Below, piece after piece: positions 16,718 through 26,036 of a DNA stretch of 64,000 bases. A program made the translations under genes and the position numbers. The stretch is from Rs1 sp036960485. Its GTDB lineage: Bacteria > Pseudomonadota > Gammaproteobacteria > Pseudomonadales > Balneatricaceae. Below the pieces are notes generated by a model. The model saw only the letters and a list, made by a program, of their open reading frames with translations. It made no database searches and was not told where the DNA came from. The stretch covers positions 1-64,000 of the forward strand of contig JBALXS010000007.1 in the NCBI GenBank assembly GCA_036960485.1, in the 5' to 3' direction. The first letter of the stretch is position 1; the number at the start of each line of letters is the position of its first letter.

Positions 16718-17896
16718 ATGACAACTTTGAACATAGGCCTACTATTTTCAACGACAGGTACTTACCAGGCAATAGGTAAAGATGCACTCAATGGCGTTTT
16801 ATTGGGTATCAACCAAGTTAATCATAACGCATCTTTAGCCTTACAAATTGAGCCACATATTCAAAACCCTGGCGGCTCAATCGAGCAGTACTTAGCCATG
16901 ACAGATGCTATGTTAAAGCATAGTAATATCCAGCATATTTTTGGCACAATCACATCAATAGCCCGGAAAGAAGTATTACCTATCGTTGAAAAGCACGATG
17001 CGATGTTGTGGTATTTGTGTCCGTACGAGGGGTTTGAATGCTCTGAAAATGTGATTTATTACGGTGCATGTCCCAATCAACATATAGTCCCTTTGTTTGA
17101 GTATGTATTACCTAAATACGGGAATAAAGCGCATTTGATCGGCACAAATTATATATGGGGGTGGGAAACTAACCGTATTGCCCGTGAGTTATTGATGGCT
17201 TGTGGCGGCGAAGTGTTAAGTGAAAAATATTATGCATTTGAAGAATTTGAGTTCAGCCGTCAAATTTCAGAAATACTGGAGAAAAAGCCAGATTTTATTC
17301 TCAATAATTTAGTCGGTTCATCTTCTTATGCATTTTTGCAAACGCTTGCTAAAGCAGCGTTGCAATATCCTGAATTGAGTAGAGGCAAGCTTCCAGTATT
17401 ATCTTGTAATGTAACTGAGTGTGAGATCGATAAAATTGGTCAAGCAGCTCAAGGTATGTATACCACCGCTAGCTATTTTCAAGATGTTGATAGTAAAGAA
17501 AACCAGCAGCTACAGGACTTAGCCGCAAGCTACTTCGGTAACCCTATTAAAATTTCTAGTGAGTTTGCCGCCGGATATTCAAGTGTACTTATGTTGGCCG
17601 AAGCAGTTTGCGAAGAGCGCAGTAGCGAGCCTGAAATGGTCAAAGAGTATTTAGCTAATCACAGCTTTAATACCGCGTTAGGGCAGTTAACATTAGATCC
17701 TAAAACTAACCATTTCCCACTGACCCCTTATATTGCACGAGTGGATCAAGGGCAGCCGTTAGTGATAGATCAAAATGTAAAGCAAGTCATAGCTGATCCA
17801 TATTTAGTCAATTTTAATGCCCATGAATTTGCCGTAAAGATTGCTCATGGTAGGCGTAAAATGTTGGGAAACAGCTTTTTGAAGGTGATTAAATGA
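16718..17896 (+). CDS. amiC: AmiC-like amide-sensing negative regulator, 392 aa
   Basis: The product resembles the AmiC branch of periplasmic-binding-protein folds that act in the cytoplasm. There is no signal peptide, and it begins MTTLNIGLLFSTTGTY and continues GVLLGINQVN, as AmiC does. The length is close to the 385 residues of the Pseudomonas protein. In that system AmiC holds the antiterminator AmiR inactive and releases it when a short amide binds. The start at 16718 is chosen to fit the family; an in-frame upstream start at 16640 adds 26 residues of no family character. The stop overlaps the start of the AmiR-like gene (ATGA), so the two are translationally coupled. Confidence 0.85.
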   Translation: MTTLNIGLLFSTTGTYQAIGKDALNGVLLGINQVNHNASLALQIEPHIQNPGGSIEQYLAMTDAMLKHSNIQHIFGTITSIARKEVLPIVEKHDAMLWYLCPYEGFECSENVIYYGACPNQHIVPLFEYVLPKYGNKAHLIGTNYIWGWETNRIARELLMACGGEVLSEKYYAFEEFEFSRQISEILEKKPDFILNNLVGSSSYAFLQTLAKAALQYPELSRGKLPVLSCNVTECEIDKIGQAAQGMYTTASYFQDVDSKENQQLQDLAASYFGNPIKISSEFAAGYSSVLMLAEAVCEERSSEPEMVKEYLANHSFNTALGQLTLDPKTNHFPLTPYIARVDQGQPLVIDQNVKQVIADPYLVNFNAHEFAVKIAHGRRKMLGNSFLKVIK

Positions 17897-18525
17897 AAAC
17901 CAACATTACGCCGAATTTTAGAGGTTGGAATGCACTAATTCTCCATCGCAAGCATGTAGGGGAGTGTAAATTAGCGCAGCAGCTATCACGCTTAGGTATT
18001 AAATCTGAGTGCCGGGGAATAAATGCAGTAATGAATTTTCCGCAAGTGGATGTCATTTTTGTTGATGTTGACGAGGGAATTGATGAAATGTTTCCCTGGC
18101 TGGCAGGTGATGCCACGATACCTTTAATTGGTTTGTTAGGCTCCGAAGCGCCGGGAAGATTGGCGTGGGCTCTCTCACAGGGAATTAGCTCGCATATTTT
18201 AAAACCTATTTCGCACAGCGGCGTTTTTAGCGCATTAACGATTGCACAACATAATTACCAGTATCGGTTAAATAATTTGCAAGAAATAGCGAATTTGCAA
18301 CAACGTATAAAACTACGCCCTGTGGTTTTACGCTGTATTTTACAGCTAATGGATTTGGCCAATATTGACGATAGCAGAGCGTTTATGGCGATGCGTGCAA
18401 TTGCAATGCAAAAGCGAATCAGCATAGAAGAACTGTGCGTTAGTTATGTGGATGATAGTGCTAGTTTAATGCAATTGTACCAGTCGCATTTAAGAGGTGA
18501 TCTTTATTCGAGGGTATTAAAGTGA
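17893..18525 (+). CDS. amiR: AmiR-like ANTAR antiterminator, 210 aa
   Basis: An RNA-binding antiterminator of the AmiR/NasR type. A degenerate receiver-like domain (about 10-120; FVDVDEGIDEMFPWL, ISSHILKPISHSGVF) lacks the standard phosphorylation pattern, as in AmiR. A coiled coil (NNLQEIANLQQRIKLRP) leads into a C-terminal three-helix ANTAR domain (VVLRCILQLMDLANIDDSRA, FMAMRAIAMQKRISIEEL). It should bind the leader at 16502-16541 and prevent termination at 16540-16588. It overlaps both the AmiC-like gene and the first permease gene by four bases. Confidence 0.85.
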   Translation: MKTNITPNFRGWNALILHRKHVGECKLAQQLSRLGIKSECRGINAVMNFPQVDVIFVDVDEGIDEMFPWLAGDATIPLIGLLGSEAPGRLAWALSQGISSHILKPISHSGVFSALTIAQHNYQYRLNNLQEIANLQQRIKLRPVVLRCILQLMDLANIDDSRAFMAMRAIAMQKRISIEELCVSYVDDSASLMQLYQSHLRGDLYSRVLK

Positions 18526-19370
18526 ATATACTCAAGCAATTACTAGAGTATAAATTAGCCACTTTAGCAGCAATCATTATAGTGTTAGTGGTGATTGTTT
18601 CAGTCTTTGCGCCGTTATTTGCACCTTTCCCTCCCGATGAGCAGTTTTTTGAAGGCCTTACTTTAGAAGGCGCTCCTTTGCCTCCTAATAGTGAGTTTTG
18701 GCTGGGTACTGATTTATTGGGTAGGGATTTACTTTCTCGACTAATTTACGGCTCGCAGACCTCGTTGATAATTGGGGTATTTGCCAATGGTATAGCAGTC
18801 TTTATTGGTGCAGTCGTTGGAGTAACTGCTGGTTTTTATCAAGGCTGGGTAGGTACTATTTTAATGCGTTTTACCGACTTGATGATGGCCTTTCCGGCAT
18901 TATTATTAGCGATTGTGTTAGCAGCTATTTTTAAACCGAGTTTATGGATTGTGGTGATGGTGATTGCGATGGTCAATTGGGTGCAGATAGCCCGAGTCAT
19001 CTACACAGAAACGCTAGCATTATCTGCCAGAGATTTTATCGAGGCTGAACGTGCCATTGGTGCATCTAAAAGCCGAATTTTATTTTGCCACTTATTACCC
19101 CACTTAGTACCAAGCCTTATGGTTTGGGGAACGTTAGGTGTGGCAACTACAGTATTACTTGAAGCAACACTGTCTTTTTTAGGTATAGGTGTACAGCCAC
19201 CTCAGGCAAGCTGGGGCAATATCATCTTTGAAAATCAAACCTATTTCACTTCAGCTCCCTGGTTAGTGTTCATCCCGGGTGCGGCTATTATCCTATTGGC
19301 ACTGTCGTTCAACTTAGTAGGTGATGCACTGCGCAATATCTTGGATCCAACCTTAAGAGGTAACCACTAA
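18522..19370 (+). CDS. ABC transporter permease, DppC/OppC type
   Basis: 282 residues, six predicted membrane helices. The N-terminal segment (AAIIIVLVVIVSVFAPLFAP) and the LGTDLLGRDLLSRLIYGSQT motif are diagnostic of DppC-like permeases of peptide/nickel-type importers. The EAA-type cytoplasmic loop EAERAIGASKSRILFCHLLP is the docking site for the ATPase. It starts at a GTG overlapping the end of amiR and ends one base into the next permease gene. The substrate is probably amides or amide-containing peptides, inferred from the operon. Confidence 0.92.
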   Translation: MNILKQLLEYKLATLAAIIIVLVVIVSVFAPLFAPFPPDEQFFEGLTLEGAPLPPNSEFWLGTDLLGRDLLSRLIYGSQTSLIIGVFANGIAVFIGAVVGVTAGFYQGWVGTILMRFTDLMMAFPALLLAIVLAAIFKPSLWIVVMVIAMVNWVQIARVIYTETLALSARDFIEAERAIGASKSRILFCHLLPHLVPSLMVWGTLGVATTVLLEATLSFLGIGVQPPQASWGNIIFENQTYFTSAPWLVFIPGAAIILLALSFNLVGDALRNILDPTLRGNH

Positions 19371-20290
19371 TGTTTCATTACCTACTTAAACGTTTGCTGG
19401 GCTCTGCAATGATTTTGTTGGGTGTTAGTTTGGTTACGTTTATTTTGCTCTACGCAGTGCCCGCTGATCCAGCGCGCCAAATAGCAGGGCGCAGTGCCAC
19501 TGTTGAAACGGTGAAAAACATTCGTGCTCAATTAGGTTTAGATCAGCCTTTTTATGTGCAATATCAAAAGTATTTGAATAACTTGCTGCACCTTGATCTG
19601 GGACGTTCGTATTTACAAAAGAGTGAGGTATCAACGCTCATAGCCGCTCGTTTACCTGCCAGTTTATTACTGATGGCCAGTGCCATTAGCTTGGAGCTGT
19701 TACTTGGCTTAACATTCGGCGTTATTGCTTCATTACGGCCCAATACAAAGCTTGATCAATCATTAATGTTGATCTCGTTTGTCGGAGCCTCTGCACCACA
19801 GTTTGTGGTTGGCATACTGCTGCTATATTTATTTGCAGTGAAATTAGCCTGGTTTCCTATCGGTGGTTACGGTACATGGCAGCATCTGGTGCTACCTACT
19901 TTGACGTTAGCGATTTTGGGTAGCGGTTGGTATTCAAGAATGATGCGTTCCAGCATGTTAGAAGTGCTTCATCAAGATTACGTACGTACCGCTAAAGCAA
20001 AGGGGCTTTCATCATGGCGGGTTATTTTTGTACATGTTATGCCAAATGCTCTCTTGCCTATCGTAGCGATGGTCGGTTTAGATATTGGCATTTTTATGAG
20101 CGGAATTGTGGTGGTCGAATCAGTATTTGGCTGGCCGGGAATAGGGCAATTAGCCTGGCAAGCTATTCAACGTGTTGATATTCCTATAATAATGGGAGTT
20201 ACGCTTGTGTCAGCTTGTGCCATTGTCATCGGTAATATGATTGCAGATTTGATAGCACCATTGATAGACCCAAGAATTAGGCTGCGCTAA
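19370..20290 (+). CDS. ABC transporter permease, DppB/OppB type
   Basis: 306 residues with six membrane helices. The start (LLKRLLGSAMILLGVSLVTF), then PADPARQIAGRSA and the EAA loop (YVRTAKAKGLSSWRVIFVHV) are typical of DppB-like permeases. Its ATG overlaps the stop of the DppC-like gene by one base. In this operon the DppC-like gene precedes the DppB-like one, the reverse of the usual dpp order. It pairs with the other permease to form the membrane channel of the importer. Confidence 0.92.
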   Translation: MFHYLLKRLLGSAMILLGVSLVTFILLYAVPADPARQIAGRSATVETVKNIRAQLGLDQPFYVQYQKYLNNLLHLDLGRSYLQKSEVSTLIAARLPASLLLMASAISLELLLGLTFGVIASLRPNTKLDQSLMLISFVGASAPQFVVGILLLYLFAVKLAWFPIGGYGTWQHLVLPTLTLAILGSGWYSRMMRSSMLEVLHQDYVRTAKAKGLSSWRVIFVHVMPNALLPIVAMVGLDIGIFMSGIVVVESVFGWPGIGQLAWQAIQRVDIPIIMGVTLVSACAIVIGNMIADLIAPLIDPRIRLR

Positions 20291-20642
20291 GTTTGTCAAT
20301 GTGTCAGCAGTGATTTTTTACGTAGAAACTTTTTATAAGGCAGTTATAAAGCCTCTATAGAGAATGAGCGAATTTAGCTTTAGCTATGTTCAATCTTAAT
20401 TGTGATGGATTTAGTGATAATCGTAATCTGTGATTATCCGAGTGCGCACTCATCTGAATTTGACACAGTTTAAAAAGCATTTGTTTACTGGCTGAAGCTA
20501 ACAGTTCATGCCATTGGCGATGTTTTTATAGCAATGTATGAAGGCAGCTTAAGTAGTTGTCATTCAATTAATTTATACCTAAAAATTAAGCCGTTCTTGA
20601 TGGGTGTTTTTTGGGTCGAATTTAACAAATTTGGAGAACGTG
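20291..20642 (+). other. intergenic stretch inside the amide operon
   Basis: About 350 bases between the permeases and the binding protein. An imperfect hairpin (GATAATC / GATTATC, 20416-20438) and the 12-bp palindrome GAGTGCGCACTC (20440-20451) are present, without a T-run. Such structures may stabilise the downstream mRNA or hold a second promoter for the binding protein, which is usually needed in excess. No gene is seen. Confidence 0.45.
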
Positions 20643-22265
20643 ATGAAGAAACAATGTGTTGCGATATTGGCAAGTCTTAGCCTCTCTTTGGTGGCCAGTA
20701 GTGCTTATGCTACCCCGATAAAAGCGGGGGGCAAAATGATAGTCACCTATAAAGATGATGTGTCTACTTTAGATCCAGCCATCGGTTATGACTGGCAAAA
20801 CTGGTCTATGATTAAAAGCTTGTTTGATGGCTTGATGGATTATGAAACAGGTACTACTGTGCTAAAAACAGATTTAGCAAAGAGTTATAAGATTTCAGAT
20901 GATGGTCTTGTGTATACATTTGAGCTACGTGAAGGTGTTAAATTTCACAATGGCAGAGAAATGACTGCTGAAGATGTTAAGTATTCTATTGAGCGGACCA
21001 TGAATCCAAAAACACAAAGCCCTGGTGCTGGTTTTTTTGCATCTATTGCAGGCTTTGATGAAATGTCATCTGCTAAAGAAACCACTGCTTCAGGTATCAA
21101 AGTGGTAGGTAAATACAGTATTAGTTTTACCTTATCACGCCCAGACGCCACTTTTTTACATGTTCTTGCGCTAAATTTCGCTTCAATTGTACCTAAAGAA
21201 GCGGTGGCAAAATATAAACAAGATTTTGGCAAACATCCAGTTGGAACCGGTGCATATTCTTTATCTGAATGGTCTTTAGGACAGAGGTTAGTGTTTACTC
21301 GTAATCAAAATTACCATGTTGCGGGCATCCCTTATATGAATGAAATTGAGTTTCAAGTTGGCCAAGATCCAAATGTCGCCTTATTGAGATTGGAGCGCGG
21401 AGAAGTGGATCTTGCCGGTGATGGCATCCCTCCTGCAAAATTTTTAGAGGTGAAAAATAGCCCGATGCTTTCCAAGCTCGTAGTCGAAGGTGGCCAGTTG
21501 CACACTGGATACATTACCTTAAACACTCGAATGAAGCCTTTTGATCAACTGGCTGTTCGTGAAGCGGTGAATATGGCAGTTAACAAAGCGCGTATTATTC
21601 GCATGATCAACGGTAGAGCAGTTGCTGCTAACCAGCCGCTACCACCTACGATGCCAGGGTATGATAAAAATTACCAAGGGTTTAAGTACGACCCGCAAGG
21701 CGCTATAGATAAGCTAGCGGCTGCAGGTTTCAAAGATGGGTTTAGCACTGAACTGTATGTGATGAATACTGATCCACAACCGCGCATAGCACAAGCTATT
21801 CAACAAGATTTGAAAAAAATAGGGGTAACAGTCAGCATAAAATCACTGGCACAGGCCAATGTGATTGCCGCGGGGGGTGAAGTAGATCAAGCGCCGATGA
21901 TTTGGTCTGGTGGTATGGCTTGGATAGCTGATTTCCCAGACCCTTCAAACTTTTACGGTCCTATATTAGGCTGCGCTGGTGCGGTCCAAGGAGGCTGGAA
22001 TTGGGCTTGGTATTGTAATGAAGCGTTAGATAAACGTGCCATTGCTGCTGATTCTATGACAGATGCATCTCAGGCTACCGCTAGGGAGCAAGTATGGCGC
22101 GAAATCTTTATTGAAGCGCAAAAAGATGCACCTTGGGTGCCTATTTTTAACGAGCAGCGTTTTACCATAAAAAGTGCTCGCTTAGGTGGAGATGATGCCA
22201 TCTTTGTCGATCCAGTTCATATCCCTGTTAACTACGATCACGTGTACGATAAAGATGTGCAATAG
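20643..22265 (+). CDS. ABC transporter substrate-binding protein, family 5
   Basis: 540 residues. The ATG follows a clear GGAG site. The first 23 residues (MKKQCVAILASLSLSLVASS then AYA) form a Sec signal peptide, so the product is periplasmic. The mature part has the family 5 pattern (STLDPAIGYDWQNWSMIKSL, LREGVKFHNGREMTAEDVKY, TMNPK). This family binds peptides, nickel or other small solutes. The gene context with an amidase suggests an amide or short peptide ligand, but the sequence does not prove it. Its stop overlaps the amidase start by 11 bases. Confidence 0.93.
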   Translation: MKKQCVAILASLSLSLVASSAYATPIKAGGKMIVTYKDDVSTLDPAIGYDWQNWSMIKSLFDGLMDYETGTTVLKTDLAKSYKISDDGLVYTFELREGVKFHNGREMTAEDVKYSIERTMNPKTQSPGAGFFASIAGFDEMSSAKETTASGIKVVGKYSISFTLSRPDATFLHVLALNFASIVPKEAVAKYKQDFGKHPVGTGAYSLSEWSLGQRLVFTRNQNYHVAGIPYMNEIEFQVGQDPNVALLRLERGEVDLAGDGIPPAKFLEVKNSPMLSKLVVEGGQLHTGYITLNTRMKPFDQLAVREAVNMAVNKARIIRMINGRAVAANQPLPPTMPGYDKNYQGFKYDPQGAIDKLAAAGFKDGFSTELYVMNTDPQPRIAQAIQQDLKKIGVTVSIKSLAQANVIAAGGEVDQAPMIWSGGMAWIADFPDPSNFYGPILGCAGAVQGGWNWAWYCNEALDKRAIAADSMTDASQATAREQVWREIFIEAQKDAPWVPIFNEQRFTIKSARLGGDDAIFVDPVHIPVNYDHVYDKDVQ

Positions 22266-23199
22266 TATAGTCAAAACTATCCATAGTGTGCATGGGCACT
22301 ATGGATGGGACAATAGTATTGAACCTGTGCACGTAGCGAAACCTGGCCAAAGCTTCGAGTTTGAATGTATAGATTCAGCAGGCGGGCAGTTGTCTTTGAA
22401 CTCCACGGCTGAGGATATTAATAATCTCGACTTCGCATTGATTAATCCAGTGACAGGCCCTGTATTTATTGAGGGAGCAGAACCTGGAGATGTGCTGAAA
22501 ATAACCTTAAACGGCTTTAAACCTAGTGGTTTTGGTTGGACAGCTAATATTCCAGGGTTTGGTTTGTTGGCGGATCAATTCAAAGATCCAGCCTTAACCT
22601 TGTGGCAATATGATGCGCACACTATGGCGCCAGCGCTGTTTGGTGAACATGCCAAAGTTCCTTTAAAACCTTTTGCTGGCACCATTGGTCTCGCTCTAGC
22701 CGAAAGGGGGGTGCATTCAGTTGTGCCTCCAAGGCGGGTGGGTGGCAATATGGATATCCGCGATCTATCGACAGGTTCTGAACTCTATTTACCAGTAGAA
22801 GTAGCAGGTGCTTTGTTCAGTATTGGAGACACTCACGCAGCGCAAGGGGATGGTGAAGTTTGTGGCACTGCGATTGAGAGCCCTATGTCAGTGCAGCTCA
22901 CTTTTGATTTAATCAAACAGCAACCGCTGCGCTTTCCGCGCTTTAGCACAGCGGGCCCTGTTACACGCCATTTAGATGCAAAAGGATATGATGTGACTAC
23001 CGGTGTAGGCACTGATTTACTGCAAGGCGCTAGAGATGCCGTTTCACAAATGGTTGATCTGCTAAGTGCCAGGCATCATCTAGATCCCGTGCAAGCTTAT
23101 ATGCTGTGTTCTGTCTGCGGCGATTTGCGCATTAGTGAAATAGTTGATATGCCCAATTGGTTAGTCTCTTTTTACTTTCCAAGAGTAGTGTTTGAGTAA
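22255..23199 (+). CDS. fmdA: acetamidase/formamidase (FmdA/AmdA family)
   Basis: 314 residues, typical for the family, which hydrolyses formamide or acetamide to ammonia and the acid. Family segments are seen: GQSFEFECIDSAGGQLS, VFIEGAEPGDVLKITL, PFAGTIGLA, GGNMDIRDLSTGSELYLPVE, GALFSIGDTHAAQGDGEVCG and YMLCSVCGDLRISEIVD. The cytoplasmic location fits an imported substrate. The ATG at 22255 lies inside the end of the binding-protein gene, so translation is coupled; an in-frame ATG further upstream would overlap that gene by 80 bases and is less likely. Confidence 0.92.
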   Translation: MCNSIVKTIHSVHGHYGWDNSIEPVHVAKPGQSFEFECIDSAGGQLSLNSTAEDINNLDFALINPVTGPVFIEGAEPGDVLKITLNGFKPSGFGWTANIPGFGLLADQFKDPALTLWQYDAHTMAPALFGEHAKVPLKPFAGTIGLALAERGVHSVVPPRRVGGNMDIRDLSTGSELYLPVEVAGALFSIGDTHAAQGDGEVCGTAIESPMSVQLTFDLIKQQPLRFPRFSTAGPVTRHLDAKGYDVTTGVGTDLLQGARDAVSQMVDLLSARHHLDPVQAYMLCSVCGDLRISEIVDMPNWLVSFYFPRVVFE

Positions 23200-23270
23200 G
23201 CAATCAGCAGTATTAACTAAAAGGTGGCTTAGCGGCGATAAGGGTTAAAACTGTTGCCAGCTGCCACTAT

Positions 23271-23316
23271 CTCAATGATTGACTAAATGCTATCAGTATT
23301 TAGCTCAGTCATTGAG
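23271..23316 (+). repeat. hairpin between the amidase and ATPase genes
   Basis: CTCAATGA (23271-23278) pairs with TCATTGAG (23309-23316). CTAAAT and ATTTAG pair inside it around a short loop. It is not followed by a T-run, so it probably modulates mRNA stability or translation rather than ending transcription. Confidence 0.5.
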
Positions 23317-23376
23317 ATGTTGGTTCTATCACTTGTTCTACATGAACTGCAATTTGCAGTGTTTAAGAGAAACAAT

Positions 23377-25140
23377 ATGCCAGAATTCACTCCTCAGGAT
23401 TTGCTGTTAGATGTACAAGACTTATCGATTGACGTACACCACAAAAAGCAATCGCAGCGGCTAATCAACAATTTTTCATTTCAATTACACCGCCGTGAAA
23501 CCTTGTGTATCGCTGGTGAATCTGGCAGTGGGAAATCTTTATCTTCGCTGGCATTGATGGGTTTATTACCTAAGTCTGTGCATGTTAGTTCAGGGGTTGC
23601 ACATTATGCAGGGATCGATTTGTTCAATCTTTCTAAGCATAACATGCAAGCTTTGCGTGGCAATAAAATAGCAATGATATTTCAAGAGCCTATGACGGCA
23701 CTTAATCCAATTTTAACGATTGAAAAACAGTTATGTGAAGTATTATCAGCACATCAGTATATCTCGCGCCAAGCAGTATTAGCGAGGGTTTATCAAGTGA
23801 TGGATGCGGTATATATCCCCAATGTTAAAGAGAGATTAAAGCAATACCCGCATGAATTATCAGGGGGAATGCGTCAGCGAGTAATGATCGCAATGGCACT
23901 GTTATGCAAGCCAGATATTCTAATAGCAGATGAGCCGACAACGGCTTTAGATGTAACAATACAAGCGCAAATCCTCAGTTTACTAAAAGAGTTACAACAA
24001 GATTTTGATACTGCAGTATTGATGATTACCCATGACATGGGGGTGGTTGCCGAAATTGCAGACAATGTGGTGGTACTCAAAAAAGGCTCTGCTGTTGAAC
24101 ATAGCAGTACTGTGCAATTATTTGAATCGCCAAAACATGCATATACCCAAAAGCTACTCGACGCAGTGCCTAGGCTTGGCAATGCACCTAAGTTAACACC
24201 GCCAGATAATTCAGCTCAATCCCCAATACTAGAAGTTAAAGATTTAACGGTGAGGTTTGATATTCGCGGAGGACTATTGCAGCGTGTTCAAAAGCGAGTG
24301 CATGCTGTTGAAAGCATCAGTTTTTCAGTAATGCCCGGACAAATATGTGGCGTGGTAGGTGAAAGTGGTTGCGGTAAATCAAGCACCGGCCGTGCGCTAA
24401 TGAATTTAGTACCTTATAGCGGTAGTATTAAAATTGCAGGTAAAGATATACAAGGGTTAAATAGTATACAAACTAAACAAAGTAGAACTGATGCACAAAT
24501 GATATTTCAAGACCCTTATGCCAGCTTAAACCCGCGTAAAACAGTGGGCGAGCTAGTGGCAGAACCTATCATCATCCACGCTTTAGATGCAGGCCAAGCC
24601 GTTGATGATCGAGTGGCAGAGCTCTTTAGTAAAGTAGGCTTAAGCCCTGACTTGATGAAACGATATCCACATGAATTCTCAGGAGGCCAGAGACAAAGAG
24701 TATGCATCGCTAGAGCTTTATCACTATCCCCTAAACTTATCATCGCCGATGAATCAGTTTCGGCGCTGGATGTATCAGTGCAAAAGCAGGTACTAGAATT
24801 ATTACAAGATTTGCAGCGAGAGCAGGGTATGAGCTATGTATTCATCTCTCATGACATGGCAGTTGTCGAACAGATTTGCTCTAAAGTGGCGGTAATGAAT
24901 CGTGGTCGCATTGTTGAAATAGGTCCGCGAGATGCTATTTTTAACAACCCGCAACACCCATATACGCAACAGCTACTATCAGCAGTTCCTATAGCTGACC
25001 CAAGGCGTCGTGGGCATTTTGAAAATGTCAAAAAAGGAGATATCCCGAATCCCTTAAAAACGGCTAACTATGTGCCTGAGCAAGTTGAATATAGGAAATT
25101 GGGAGTGGAACATCTGGTGCTGAGCACAGATGTCTATTAA
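23377..25140 (+). CDS. ABC transporter ATPase, fused DppD-DppF type, 587 aa
   Basis: Two complete nucleotide-binding domains in one chain, each with the peptide-importer C-terminal motif. Domain 1 has Walker A GESGSGKS (residues 47-54), signature LSGGMRQR and Walker B ILIADEPTTALD, then HAYTQKLLDAVP. Domain 2 has GESGCGKS (328-335), FSGGQRQR and LIIADESVSALD, then HPYTQQLLSAVP. Such fusions replace separate DppD and DppF subunits. The start at 23377 is chosen because the family pattern begins just after it; an in-frame ATG 90 bases upstream lies within a hairpin. It powers the importer formed by the two permeases. Confidence 0.93.
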   Translation: MPEFTPQDLLLDVQDLSIDVHHKKQSQRLINNFSFQLHRRETLCIAGESGSGKSLSSLALMGLLPKSVHVSSGVAHYAGIDLFNLSKHNMQALRGNKIAMIFQEPMTALNPILTIEKQLCEVLSAHQYISRQAVLARVYQVMDAVYIPNVKERLKQYPHELSGGMRQRVMIAMALLCKPDILIADEPTTALDVTIQAQILSLLKELQQDFDTAVLMITHDMGVVAEIADNVVVLKKGSAVEHSSTVQLFESPKHAYTQKLLDAVPRLGNAPKLTPPDNSAQSPILEVKDLTVRFDIRGGLLQRVQKRVHAVESISFSVMPGQICGVVGESGCGKSSTGRALMNLVPYSGSIKIAGKDIQGLNSIQTKQSRTDAQMIFQDPYASLNPRKTVGELVAEPIIIHALDAGQAVDDRVAELFSKVGLSPDLMKRYPHEFSGGQRQRVCIARALSLSPKLIIADESVSALDVSVQKQVLELLQDLQREQGMSYVFISHDMAVVEQICSKVAVMNRGRIVEIGPRDAIFNNPQHPYTQQLLSAVPIADPRRRGHFENVKKGDIPNPLKTANYVPEQVEYRKLGVEHLVLSTDVY

Positions 25141-25282
25141 GAAAATACTATACTCAGTTAGTAGGAAGTTTACATTTGATGGATAGAGCTAGCTAATTAA
25201 GCTCTTTGAGCAGATTAGGATCAAATCTTGCTTTTTAACTTAGAGAAAAAACAAAATCTGACCTTCTGCTTCGTAAATTATT

Positions 25283-25684
25283 CTAACCAGCTTCTGATTC
25301 ATGCAGTACGATTTCGCGGTAACCAATTAGCCCTAAAACTTGTTCATTTTCAATAACAGGAGCGTGAGCAAGGCCGAATTTATCAAACATGCGGGCACAA
25401 TAGCGGATATCCATTTGCGGGGGAACAGAGATAATAGGTTTAGCCATGATTTCATAAATATTAACTCGTTCTGGCGCTCTATCTTTGGCAAGTACATACT
25501 TGGCAATATCGGCCAATACAACAATGCCGTAAGAGTCGTGCTCGGTGCGTTTATTGACAATGATGACATCCGTTTTTTTATCACGCATCGTATTAATAGC
25601 GTCGCGAACAGTGTTCATACCATCAAGTACGACAAAGTTATCAGACATAATGTCCGCAGCTTTTATTAGTTTTGTTTTGCTCAC
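25283..25684 (-). CDS. CBS-pair protein, 133 aa
   Basis: Two CBS motifs fill the protein: KAADIMSDNFVVLDGMNTVR near residue 9, and RVNIYEIMAKPIISVPPQMD followed by GLAHAPVIENEQVLGLI. CBS pairs bind adenine nucleotides and regulate attached or partner transporters and enzymes. It is the last gene of a minus-strand cluster and overlaps the P-II-like gene by four bases, so it is likely a soluble regulator of the DUF1538 proteins. A decayed relative lies at 15739-16097. Confidence 0.9.
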   Translation of the reverse strand: MSKTKLIKAADIMSDNFVVLDGMNTVRDAINTMRDKKTDVIIVNKRTEHDSYGIVVLADIAKYVLAKDRAPERVNIYEIMAKPIISVPPQMDIRYCARMFDKFGLAHAPVIENEQVLGLIGYREIVLHESEAG

Positions 25685-26031
25685 AGTTCAGTCTCCACAG
25701 TTGGAATTAAATGATCAATTTGGTGCTTGAAACCCACAGCATCTTCAACATCTATTTGAATCGCCATACCGGTTCCAGGCTGTTCATCGAAATTGCCGAT
25801 AATGTTGATTGTTTCAAGAATATGACGGCTCATATGTTCTTCAACAACAAACAACAGTACATCTCGCTGGCTCTCTAAGGTTAGGCCAAAAAAGGTGGTG
25901 GGCTGCTTTAAGCCTTCACCGCGCGCGTTGTTAATGATGGTTGCGCCGGTGGCTCCGGCTTTGCGTGCTGCTGCCATTATCTTGTCGGTCTTGTCGTCTT
26001 GGTTAAAGCAAATGATTAATTTAAAATGCAT
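25681..26031 (-). CDS. P-II-like nitrogen-regulator-fold protein, 116 aa
   Basis: The start HFKLIICFNQDDKTDKIMAA, then GATGATIINNARGEG and VVEEHMSRHILETINI, and the ferredoxin-like alternation of strands and helices match P-II-like trimeric regulators. It differs from GlnB/GlnK in the T-loop, where the uridylylated tyrosine motif is absent, and has an acidic C-terminal end. P-II-like proteins bind nucleotides or small anions and often control a neighbouring transporter. It is four bases coupled to the CBS gene and five bases downstream of a DUF1538 gene. Confidence 0.85.
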   Translation of the reverse strand: MHFKLIICFNQDDKTDKIMAAARKAGATGATIINNARGEGLKQPTTFFGLTLESQRDVLLFVVEEHMSRHILETINIIGNFDEQPGTGMAIQIDVEDAVGFKHQIDHLIPTVETEL

Positions 26032-26036
26032 GTCTA

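Noticed and set aside
20440..20451. GAGTGCGCACTC palindrome as an operator
   Set aside because: Twelve bases, single copy, no matching regulator nearby; kept only as a note in the intergenic entry.
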